This document shows positions 1-5,186 of a stretch of DNA of 5,191 bases, piece after piece. A program made the position numbers and the translations under genes. Source of the stretch: JBBDIK01 sp964640385 (GTDB lineage Bacteria; Actinomycetota; UBA4738; JBBDHU01); assembly GCA_964640385.1 (NCBI GenBank), contig CAZXFL010000060.1, forward strand, positions 1 to 5,191. Reading direction: 5' to 3'. The notes beneath the pieces are model-generated. The model searched no databases. It was not told the origin of the DNA and saw nothing but the letters and a program-made list of their open reading frames with translations. Numbering within the stretch: the first letter of the stretch is position 1; each line of letters starts with the position of its first letter.

Positions 1-673
1 CCTCGATCACCTCGAGGCCCTTGTTCATCAGCGTGGCCGAGTCGATCGTGATCTTGGGGCCCATCTGCCACACCGGGTGCGCCAGCGCCTCCTTGACCGA
101 GGCCTTCGCCAGCTCGTTCCGCGTCCATCCGCGGAACGGACCCCCGGAGCCGGTGACGACCACGCGCTTGATGTCGTCGCGCCTCTCCCCCTTGATGCAC
201 TGCGCCAGCGCCGCATGCTCGGAATCGACCGGAACCAACCGCTCGGGTTCGCCCTTGATCAGGTCCATCACCAGGTCGCCGCCGACGATGAGGCTCTCCT
301 TGTTCGCCAGCGCCAGCATCTTGCCGCTCTGCAGCGCCGCCAGGGTTGGAGCGAGGCCGACGCCACCGACCATCGCGTTCAGGACCATGTCCGCCTCGGA
401 GTCGCGGGCCAGTTGCTCGGCCGCCTCGGGACCCGTGAGGATCTCGATCTCCTTCATCCCCTCGAGATGCTCCGCCAGTTCCTTGGCGGCTTGTTCGTCG
501 GCGATCGCCACGACGGGGGGAAGGAACTCTCGGATCTGGCCGATCAGGAGGTCCTGGTTCGTGCCGGCACTGAGGCCGACAACCTTGAAGCGGTCGGGGT
601 TGCGCCGGACGACGTCGAGGGCCTGGGTCCCGATGGACCCAGTGGATCCTAGGATGACGAGCGACCGAACCAT
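1..673 (-). CDS. dxr: 1-deoxy-D-xylulose 5-phosphate reductoisomerase, N-terminal part (cut by window edge)
   Basis: Dxr (IspC) performs the first committed step of the MEP isoprenoid pathway, converting DXP to 2-C-methyl-D-erythritol 4-phosphate with NADPH and a divalent metal in the cytoplasm. I translated 224 residues from the ATG at 673. The N-terminal Rossmann motif GSTGSIG is at residues 9-15, LANKES at 122-127, the metal-binding PVDSEH segment at 148-153 (D150 and E152, the same numbers as in E. coli), TGSGGPFR at 174-181, and the catalytic-loop and substrate region HPVWQMG through NKGLE at 199-221. All expected active-site residues in this part are present. The family is about 380-400 residues, so roughly 160-175 C-terminal residues lie beyond position 1; this is a window edge, not a pseudogene. 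The start fits the usual few residues before the Rossmann strand, although its ribosome site (GGAG only 2 nt from ATG) is poorly spaced. It follows cdsA after 49 nt and is probably co-transcribed. Confidence 0.96.
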   Translation of the reverse strand, partial: MVRSLVILGSTGSIGTQALDVVRRNPDRFKVVGLSAGTNQDLLIGQIREFLPPVVAIADEQAAKELAEHLEGMKEIEILTGPEAAEQLARDSEADMVLNAMVGGVGLAPTLAALQSGKMLALANKESLIVGGDLVMDLIKGEPERLVPVDSEHAALAQCIKGERRDDIKRVVVTGSGGPFRGWTRNELAKASVKEALAHPVWQMGPKITIDSATLMNKGLEVIE

Positions 674-693
674 ATCTCCAGGGTACCCCGGGT

Positions 694-713
694 CCTCCGG
701 AAAAGCCGGAAGG
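694..713 (-). promoter_or_regulatory. Small intercistronic hairpin between cdsA and dxr
   Basis: On the minus strand, TCCGG (710-706) and CCGGA (700-696) pair around a CTTTT loop. Beyond a one-base bulge, CC and GG extend the stem to about 7 bp. It lies in the 49-nt gap after the cdsA stop, about 20 nt before the dxr start. No U-run follows, so it is not a classic intrinsic terminator. It could be an mRNA processing or stability element, or chance complementarity. A GGAGG at its 3' side lies too far from the dxr ATG (about 20 nt) to serve as an ordinary ribosome site. Confidence 0.3.
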
Positions 714-722
714 TTTCCCTGC

Positions 723-2204
723 TTACGTCAGGATGGCCCGCAGCAGGATGGCCGCCACGGGCAGGACCAACAGGACAGAGTCGATCCGGTCCAGGACCCC
801 GCCGTGGCCCGGCAGGATCGTCCCCATGTCCTTGATCCCCAGATCGCGCTTGATGAGGGACTCCAGGAGGTCACCGAGGGGCGCCATGACCAGCACGACC
901 ACCGCGAGTGCCGTGGCGCCCTGCCATCCGATCTCGGGGATGTTCCGAACGAAGAGGAACGAGACGACCGCGACGGCGGCGGAGCCGGCGGCGGCACCCT
1001 CCCAGGACTTGCGCGGACTGACGTGCGGCGCGAGTTGGTGTTCGCCGAAGAAGGAACCGAACACGAAGGCGACCGTGTCGTAGAGGAACGTGAGCCCGAG
1101 GACCGCGATGATCACGGCCCGGCCGGAGGGGTCCGAGAACGACAGGATCCACATCCCGAATCCCGCACACAGCGGGATGTAGATGAGGCCGAGCATCGTC
1201 GCCCCCATGTTCGCGACGACGTTGCGGCGGAACTTGGCCGGCGTCGCCATCTCCCACAGGAAGCAGAAGATCAACGCGACGACGACCATCGAGAGCATCG
1301 CGGCCTCGGCCTGGAACTTCATCAGGTACCCGGCGGCCAGGATCAGCGCGCCGAACACCAGGCCGATCAGCGGCGCCGGCTGATAGTGGCGCTTGCGGAT
1401 CGCGCCGTAGAACTCCGCCTGCCCGAACAACACGACCAGGCCTGCCAGGATCGCGAACGCATCCTTGCTCCACGCGAGGGCTCCGAGCGCGACGAGTGCC
1501 ATCCCGGCTCCGGTGATGAACGCGAGCGGCACGTTGCGTCCAGCGGGAGGCGATCCGCCCTCAGCGGCCCCGATCTCCTCGTGGGTCGGTTCCTGCCAGC
1601 TCGGACCTTGCAGCCCTTCCGAGGCGGTAACCGTCACCGTGTCCGGTGCCGGCTCCTCCAGGTCCGCCAGGATCTCGCGCTCGACGTCCTCGGGGGTGTC
1701 GCGTTCGGCGGCGGCGAAGTGCTCGGCGGCGGCTTCCGTCTCGGCCGGGACCTCGGCGCCTTCCATCACGCCCATCTCGGGCTCGACGTACTCGCCCCCG
1801 TCGATCGTGATGTACGACTGCGTGTCCTCGTCCTCGATCTCGGCGACGATCTCGACGCTGTCGGCGGCGGGCTCCTCTTCGACAATCAGACCCTGATCAG
1901 TCACCTCTTCCGCGCCGCCTCCGGACCCGTATCCATCGATCTGGAACGCCGCCTCGTCGTCGGCCTCCGGTTCGTCTGCCTCGCCCGACGTTTCGCTGAC
2001 CGCCTCGTAGACCGCCGTGGACGGCGGCTCCGGTTCGGGCCCCGTCGCAGGCTCTCCCGGGGGAGCCTCGGGGGCGGCCGGCTCGTCGAAGGACCCATCC
2101 TCCGGCTCCGGCCAATCGACCCCTTGGATCGGCGCGAAGAACTTGTCCAGATCCTCGAACAGATCCTCGTCGCCGTCACCCGGGCGCTTCTCGTGGTCCG
2201 TCAT
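723..2204 (-). CDS. cdsA: Phosphatidate cytidylyltransferase (CDP-diglyceride synthase) with long acidic N-terminal extension
   Basis: CdsA is a membrane enzyme that makes CDP-diacylglycerol from phosphatidic acid and CTP, the branch-point precursor of bacterial phospholipids. The 493-residue product has two parts. Residues 1 to about 222 are Glu/Asp/Pro/Ala-rich with no hydrophobic segment: I count about 66 acidic against 5 Lys/Arg in the first 220. Residues from about 226 to 493 form the catalytic domain with roughly eight predicted membrane segments. The CdsA signature spans residues 449-475 with all key positions: S449, K452-R453, K458-D459, P465, H467-G468-G469, D472-R473 and D475. Upstream are the metal or CTP-site elements YDTVAF (375-380) and SPRKSWEG (396-403). 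The usual family length is about 270-300, so the excess is the N-terminal region. The ATG overlaps the frr stop (TGATG) and has GGAGG 4 nt upstream, which supports this start and coupling to frr; a later start would leave no comparable site that I noticed. Confidence 0.95.
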   Translation of the reverse strand: MTDHEKRPGDGDEDLFEDLDKFFAPIQGVDWPEPEDGSFDEPAAPEAPPGEPATGPEPEPPSTAVYEAVSETSGEADEPEADDEAAFQIDGYGSGGGAEEVTDQGLIVEEEPAADSVEIVAEIEDEDTQSYITIDGGEYVEPEMGVMEGAEVPAETEAAAEHFAAAERDTPEDVEREILADLEEPAPDTVTVTASEGLQGPSWQEPTHEEIGAAEGGSPPAGRNVPLAFITGAGMALVALGALAWSKDAFAILAGLVVLFGQAEFYGAIRKRHYQPAPLIGLVFGALILAAGYLMKFQAEAAMLSMVVVALIFCFLWEMATPAKFRRNVVANMGATMLGLIYIPLCAGFGMWILSFSDPSGRAVIIAVLGLTFLYDTVAFVFGSFFGEHQLAPHVSPRKSWEGAAAGSAAVAVVSFLFVRNIPEIGWQGATALAVVVLVMAPLGDLLESLIKRDLGIKDMGTILPGHGGVLDRIDSVLLVLPVAAILLRAILT

Positions 2205-2767
2205 CAGACCTCCATGAGCTCTCGCTCCTTGTGCTCGACCGCCTCGTCCACCCCTGCGGTGTACCGGTCGGTCAGCGCCTGGAGCTCTTTCTCGGCTCGC
2301 TTCAGGTCATCCTCGGAGATGGTGTGCTCCCGTTCAAGCTTCTCGAGTTCATCTTTGTGGTGCCTACGCACGTTCCGGACCGCCACCCGGCCCTCTTCCC
2401 CCCGCTGGTGGACCACCTTGATCAGGTCCTTGCGGCGTTCCTCGGTGAGCTGCGGGAAGGCCAGGCGGATCACGTTCCCGTCGTTGGAAGGGGTGATCCC
2501 GAGGTCCGAGGTCTGCAGCGCTTTCTCCATCCCTGAGATCGCGTTCTTGTCGAACGGCTGAACCACGAGCATCCGCGGCTCGGGGACGGAGAAGGAGGCG
2601 AGCTGATTCAGCGGGACCGTAGTGCCGTAGTAGTCGACCATGACCTTCGAGAGGGCCGACGGCGAGGCCCGTCCCGTTCGAATCGCGGCAAGGTCCTCGT
2701 GCAGGACCTCGACGGCGCGCTTCATCTTGTGGGCGGAATCCTTCAGGTTCTCGTCGACCGTCGTCAT
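2204..2767 (-). CDS. frr: Ribosome recycling factor
   Basis: RRF works with EF-G to split the post-termination ribosome so that subunits can start again; it is cytoplasmic and essential. The 187-residue product matches the family length (about 185). It is collinear throughout: N-terminal helix of domain I, then RTGRASPSAL (30-39), YYGTTVPLNQLA (46-57) of domain II, VQPFDK (69-74), the SNDGNVIRL stretch (94-102), and the long helices of domain I with RNVRR (131-135) and a charged Glu/Lys-rich C-terminus. The ATG at 2767 overlaps the pyrH stop by 4 nt (ATGA) and is preceded by GGAG with 7-nt spacing (2775-2778), so the start is well supported. The stop shares one base with the cdsA start. The setting between pyrH and cdsA is the standard one for this gene. 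Confidence 0.98.
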   Translation of the reverse strand: MTTVDENLKDSAHKMKRAVEVLHEDLAAIRTGRASPSALSKVMVDYYGTTVPLNQLASFSVPEPRMLVVQPFDKNAISGMEKALQTSDLGITPSNDGNVIRLAFPQLTEERRKDLIKVVHQRGEEGRVAVRNVRRHHKDELEKLEREHTISEDDLKRAEKELQALTDRYTAGVDEAVEHKERELMEV

Positions 2768-3474
2768 GACACCGCTCCGTGTACCAGGGTCCCGATGTGC
2801 TCACCCAGGACCGCTCGTTTGATATTCCCGTCGACCCGCAGGTCGAACACGATGATCGGCAGGCCGTTCTCCATGCAGAGCGAGATCGCGGTCGCGTCCA
2901 TCACCTGATACCCCTCACGCAGGACCTCGATGTACTCGATCGACTCGAAGCGCTCGGCGTTGGGGTCGCGGTGCGGGTCGGCGGTGTAGACGCCGTCGAC
3001 CTTGGTCCCCTTGAGGATCGCCTCGGCCTTGATCTCGAGGGCCCGCTGCGCGGCGCACGTGTCGGTGGAGAAGAACGGAGCCCCGAGTCCGGCCGCGAAG
3101 ATGACCACGCGCCCCTTCTCGAGGTGTCGCTGTGCCCGCAAGGGGACGAAAGGCTCTGCGAGCTGGGTCATCGCGATGGCGGTCTGCACGCGCGAAGGCT
3201 GGCCGACCTTCTCGAGGGCGTCCTGCAGCGCCAGCGCGTTCATGACGGTCGCCAGCATGCCCATGTAGTCGGCACGGCCGCGGTCGATGCCCGGCGCCTG
3301 GCGGCCGCGGAAGATGTTGCCACCCCCCACCACGACGGCGGTCTGTACGCCCATGGCGGCCACCTCCGCAAGTTCGGACGCGATCCGGCCGGTGGACGCG
3401 GGGTCGATGCCCATGTCGGATTCCGTGGGGCTGAACGCCTCGCCGGAGAGCTTAAGCAGGACCCGGTGATACAT
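2764..3474 (-). CDS. pyrH: Uridylate (UMP) kinase
   Basis: PyrH phosphorylates UMP to UDP with ATP, feeding RNA, DNA and sugar-nucleotide synthesis; the bacterial enzyme is a hexamer of the amino-acid-kinase fold, unrelated to eukaryotic UMP/CMP kinase. From the ATG at 3474 it is 236 residues, the usual size. Visible motifs are KLSGEA (8-13), VVGGGNIFRG (48-57), RADYMGMLAT (67-76), AAGLGAPFFSTDT (127-139) followed by AAQRA, KVDGVYTADP (158-167) and MDATAISLC (192-200). The GxPxFSTDT form resembles actinobacterial enzymes. The start is uncertain. The ATG gives the canonical N-terminus but lacks a clear ribosome site. An in-frame TTG at 3537 sits just after purine-rich GGAGTAGGGGGG and would add 21 Gly/Ala/Arg-rich residues; from memory, Mycobacterium PyrH also has an Ala-rich N-terminal extension. 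The 3' end overlaps frr by 4 nt. Confidence 0.96.
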   Translation of the reverse strand: MYHRVLLKLSGEAFSPTESDMGIDPASTGRIASELAEVAAMGVQTAVVVGGGNIFRGRQAPGIDRGRADYMGMLATVMNALALQDALEKVGQPSRVQTAIAMTQLAEPFVPLRAQRHLEKGRVVIFAAGLGAPFFSTDTCAAQRALEIKAEAILKGTKVDGVYTADPHRDPNAERFESIEYIEVLREGYQVMDATAISLCMENGLPIIVFDLRVDGNIKRAVLGEHIGTLVHGAVS

Positions 3475-3484
3475 GGGGGTTCCC

Positions 3485-3517
3485 GCGCCCGCCCTTGCGC
3501 CCGCCCTTGCGCCCGCC
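3485..3517. repeat. 12-bp tandem repeat, 2.75 copies, just upstream of pyrH ATG
   Basis: On the plus strand the unit gcgcccgccctt occurs at 3485-3496 and 3497-3508, with a partial copy at 3509-3517. It occupies about half of the 77-nt space between the tsf stop and the pyrH ATG. Its length is a multiple of three, and in the pyrH frame it reads as Gly-Ala-Arg-Ala units from the upstream TTG at 3537 with no stop. On the mRNA strand it is purine-rich (AAGGGCGGG). Slippage expansion is a likely origin. It may be noncoding spacer or part of an extended PyrH N-terminus. Confidence 0.85.
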
Positions 3518-3551
3518 GGCCCTGCCTCGGACTCCAATGGCCCCCCTACTC

Positions 3552-4160
3552 CTACTCCGACTCCTCGCCAAGCTTGTACCGGACGAACCGGCGCACCGCA
3601 ACTTTCTCTCCGAGCTTGGCGGAGGTGGCATCGACGACGTCGCCGACGCTCTGCTTGTCATCCTTGATGAACGGCTGATCCAGCAGCGCGCCACCGACGT
3701 CCCTGAAGAACTTCTCGAGCTTGCCCTCGACGATCTTAGGGATGGCCTTCTCGGGCTTGCCCGCCTCCTTGGCTTGCACCTCGAACACATGGCGCTCGGC
3801 GTCGATCAGCTGGGCGGGGACCTTTTCCCGGGACACCCACCGCGGCTCGTAGAAGGCGATGTGCTGGCCGAGGTCCTTCACGAGCTGCACGAACTCCTTG
3901 GTCTTGGCGACGAAGTCTGTTTCGCAGTTGACCTCGACGAGGACGCCGACCGAGTTGTTGAAGTGCACGTACGCGTCGATCAGTCCCTGGTTGACGGTGC
4001 GGCCTGAGCGCTTGGCGACCGATGCGAGTCCCTTCTCACGGAGGATCTCCGTGGCCCGCTCAAGGTCCCCATCGGCCTCCTGCAGCGCACTCTTGCAGTC
4101 CATCATCCCCGCACCCGTCGCGTCGCGGAGCGCCTTGACCTCGGCGGCGCTGATGCTCAT
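3552..4160 (-). CDS. tsf: Translation elongation factor Ts (short form)
   Basis: EF-Ts is the guanine-nucleotide exchange factor of EF-Tu, releasing GDP so that EF-Tu can reload with GTP and aminoacyl-tRNA. The N-terminal UBA-like domain covers about residues 1-54, with signature LRDATGAGMMDCKSAL at 11-26. The second signature, EVNCETDFVAK, is at 76-86; its TDF (81-83) is the segment that disturbs the EF-Tu Mg2+ site. Later conserved blocks are PRWVSREKVP (106-115), GKPEKAIPKIVEGKLEKFF (134-152) and LLDQPFIKDDK (159-169), ending in VRRFVRYKLG. At 202 residues it is the short, Thermus-like type with one core subdomain, against about 280 in E. coli and about 270 in typical Actinomycetia. It is full length for that type, not truncated. 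The ATG overlaps the rpsB stop (ATGA), with AAGGGG 7 nt upstream. The stop TAG is followed one codon later by a second in-frame TAG (3546-3548). Confidence 0.98.
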   Translation of the reverse strand: MSISAAEVKALRDATGAGMMDCKSALQEADGDLERATEILREKGLASVAKRSGRTVNQGLIDAYVHFNNSVGVLVEVNCETDFVAKTKEFVQLVKDLGQHIAFYEPRWVSREKVPAQLIDAERHVFEVQAKEAGKPEKAIPKIVEGKLEKFFRDVGGALLDQPFIKDDKQSVGDVVDATSAKLGEKVAVRRFVRYKLGEESE

Positions 4161-5056
4161 GCCTGCGCCCCTTCGGTCTCGGACGCTGTCTCAGGGGCGG
4201 ACGTGGCGTCGGCGGCAGGTGCGGCGGTGGTCGCCGCGACTTCAGGATCGGCCGCGACTTCGGCGACGACCTCGGGCTGAGGATCGGGGACGACCTCGGG
4301 CTCGTCCGCGACCGGCTGCTCCGGCGGCGTGTCGGGCGTGATCTCGGCGGCCTTCTCGGCGATGGCCTTCGTCCGGCCCTCCTTGCCCTCATGGATCGCG
4401 TCGGCGATGATCCGCGCCACCAGATCGACCGACCGGATCGCGTCGTCGTTCCCGGGGATCACGAAGTCGACTTCGTCGGGGTCGCAGTTGGAGTCCACGA
4501 TCGCGATGACGGGCAGGCCCAGCTTGCGGGCCTCGGTCACGGCGATGTGCTCCTTCTTGGTGTCGACGACGAAGACCGCCTCGGGCAACCGCTCGAGGTC
4601 CTGGATCCCCCCGAGGTTGCGCTCGAGCTTCTCCTTCTCGTGCCGCAAGCGGAGCACTTCCTTCTTGGGCAGGTATGAGAATGCCCCGCTGCGCTCCATC
4701 TCACGGAGTTCGCGCAGGCGCACGAGGCGCCGGGAGATCGTCTGGAAGTTGGTGAGCATGCCGCCCAGCCAGCGGGTGTTGACGAATGGCATGCCGACGC
4801 GCTTGGCCTGCTCCTCGACGGGCTCCTGAGCCTGCTTCTTCGTGCCGACGAACAGGACGGTCCCGCCACGGGCGGCCACGTCGCGGACGTACGCGTAGGC
4901 CTCCTCCATGCCGGACAGGCTCTGCTCGAGGTCGATGATGTAGATGCCGGAGCGTTCCCCGTACAGGTACGGCTTCATCTTCGGGTTCCAGCGCCGGGTC
5001 TGGTGGCCGAAGTGCAAGCCCGCTGCCAGGAGCTCCCGCCGTGTCACCACGGACAT
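4157..5056 (-). CDS. rpsB: 30S ribosomal protein S2 with acidic C-terminal tail
   Basis: S2 binds late to the 30S subunit at the head-body junction and is needed for S1 recruitment where S1 is present. The 299-residue product starts MSVVTRRELL. Signature one covers the AGLHFGHQTRRWNPKMKPY region (12-30); TRWLGGMLTNFQT (94-106) is a hallmark block; signature two, PEAVFVVDTKKEH through ARKLGLP, is at 158-182; DPDEVDFVIPGNDDA is at 192-206. The conserved protein ends near residue 238. The last ~61 residues are Pro/Ala/Glu/Val-rich, contain about 14 acidic residues and no Lys or Arg, and are probably disordered, like the tails of several actinobacterial S2 proteins. I chose the ATG at 5056 because AAGGAG lies 7 nt upstream and it matches the family N-terminus. 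An in-frame ATG at 5101 would add 15 unconserved residues and lacks a good ribosome site. First gene of the operon; overlaps tsf by 4 nt. Confidence 0.98.
   Translation of the reverse strand: MSVVTRRELLAAGLHFGHQTRRWNPKMKPYLYGERSGIYIIDLEQSLSGMEEAYAYVRDVAARGGTVLFVGTKKQAQEPVEEQAKRVGMPFVNTRWLGGMLTNFQTISRRLVRLRELREMERSGAFSYLPKKEVLRLRHEKEKLERNLGGIQDLERLPEAVFVVDTKKEHIAVTEARKLGLPVIAIVDSNCDPDEVDFVIPGNDDAIRSVDLVARIIADAIHEGKEGRTKAIAEKAAEITPDTPPEQPVADEPEVVPDPQPEVVAEVAADPEVAATTAAPAADATSAPETASETEGAQA
4265..4302. repeat. 14-bp direct repeat inside the S2 tail
   Basis: The 14-mer gacgacctcgggct appears at 4265-4278 and again at 4289-4302 (plus strand), 24 bp apart and therefore in frame. On the coding strand it yields the repeated Pro-Glu-Val-Val units in the tail around residues 253-265. 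This suggests that the disordered tail grew by local duplication. Confidence 0.7.
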
Positions 5057-5063
5057 GGTGTGA

Positions 5064-5069
5064 CTCCTT
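5064..5069 (-). promoter_or_regulatory. rpsB ribosome binding site
   Basis: The minus strand reads AAGGAG followed by 7 nt and then ATG at 5056, a near-ideal Shine-Dalgarno site. It decides the rpsB start in favour of 5056 over the upstream in-frame ATG at 5101. A second GGAGG (5085-5089) lies 28 nt from the ATG, too far to act on this start. The first A of the site is also the last base of a CCGGA that can pair upstream (see the leader entry). Confidence 0.8.
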
Positions 5070-5146
5070 CCGGTTTTCCGTTGTCCTCCGCCGGATTTCA
5101 TCCCGTCCCGGCCCCTCGCGGGGACCCCGGGTGCGGTCGTCCGGCG
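5069..5146 (-). promoter_or_regulatory. Structured rpsB 5' leader with alternative stems (candidate S2 autoregulatory element)
   Basis: Three pairings are visible on the minus strand. (1) CGCCGGA (5146-5140) is perfectly complementary to UCCGGCG (5095-5089), a 7-bp long-range stem. (2) Inside it, 5131-5107 forms a bulged hairpin: CCC with GGG, GG with CC, and CCCC with GGGG capped by a GCGA (GNRA-type) tetraloop. (3) UCCGG (5095-5091) can instead pair with CCGGA (5073-5069), whose last base is the first base of the Shine-Dalgarno. Stems 1 and 3 exclude each other. Autoregulation of rpsB-tsf by S2 binding its leader is known in E. coli; extending that here is inference. In a G+C-rich leader some complementarity is expected by chance, and I did not compute energies. 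Confidence 0.4.
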
Positions 5147-5154
5147 TGTGTGCT

Positions 5155-5168
5155 CGGCCCGAAGGCCG
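5155..5168 (-). promoter_or_regulatory. UUCG-capped hairpin at the likely 5' end of the operon mRNA
   Basis: The minus strand reads CGGCC-TTCG-GGCCG: a perfect 5-bp stem closed by C(UUCG)G, one of the most stable RNA tetraloops. With transcription starting near 5171 it would begin a few nucleotides from the mRNA 5' end, where it could protect the message or serve as part of a protein-binding leader. No T-run follows on either strand, so a terminator is unlikely. Confidence 0.5.
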
Positions 5169-5177
5169 GCGTGCAGG

Positions 5178-5186
5178 AGTCTAGCA
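5178..5186 (-). promoter_or_regulatory. Extended -10 promoter element for the rpsB operon
   Basis: The minus strand reads TGC followed by TAGACT, fitting the extended -10 pattern TGn-TAnnnT used by the primary sigma factor. The -10 hexamer is 5183-5178 and the TG is at 5186-5185. Transcription would start near 5171, giving a leader of about 115 nt. The -35 element would lie beyond the right edge and cannot be assessed. A TAnnnT hexamer alone is weak evidence; the TG extension and the position ahead of the operon raise its likelihood. Confidence 0.55.

Noticed and set aside
1..673. dxr as a truncated pseudogene.
   Set aside because: The reading frame is intact with all expected active-site residues up to the window edge, so the missing C-terminus is due only to the cut.
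871..1473. A 200-codon minus-strand open frame inside cdsA in another frame.
   Set aside because: Arg/Gly/Pro-rich shadow translation. The cdsA frame here holds the membrane segments and active-site motifs, so this is not a separate gene or a frameshifted fragment.
2100..2204. A missing uppS gene between frr and cdsA as a deletion.
   Set aside because: frr and cdsA overlap by one base with a proper ribosome site, and actinobacterial operons normally lack uppS at this place, so no deletion scar is indicated.
21..2561. An 846-codon stop-free reading frame on the plus strand, antisense to dxr, cdsA and most of frr.
   Set aside because: Its translation is low-complexity (Arg/Ser/Asp/His-rich), matches no family I know, and changes character where the underlying genes change. 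Long antisense open frames are expected opposite G+C-rich genes with few A/T third positions. The minus-strand genes are full-length and conserved.
2779..3678. A 299-codon plus-strand open frame opposite pyrH and the end of tsf.
   Set aside because: Same explanation: a shadow of strongly conserved pyrH and tsf, with no recognisable domain and no sign of its own promoter.
3552..4160. tsf as a truncated gene because it is about 70-80 residues shorter than E. coli EF-Ts.
   Set aside because: The C-terminal block ending in VRRFVRYKLG matches the natural end of the short EF-Ts form, and both signatures are intact.
5057..5101. A longer S2 protein starting at the in-frame ATG at 5101.
   Set aside because: The added 15 residues are not part of the S2 family N-terminus and lack a proper ribosome site, whereas the ATG at 5056 has AAGGAG at 7-nt spacing.
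5107..5168. The two leader hairpins as an intrinsic terminator of an upstream gene.
   Set aside because: Neither stem is followed by a run of T on either strand, and the promoter-like element lies upstream of both in the rpsB direction.
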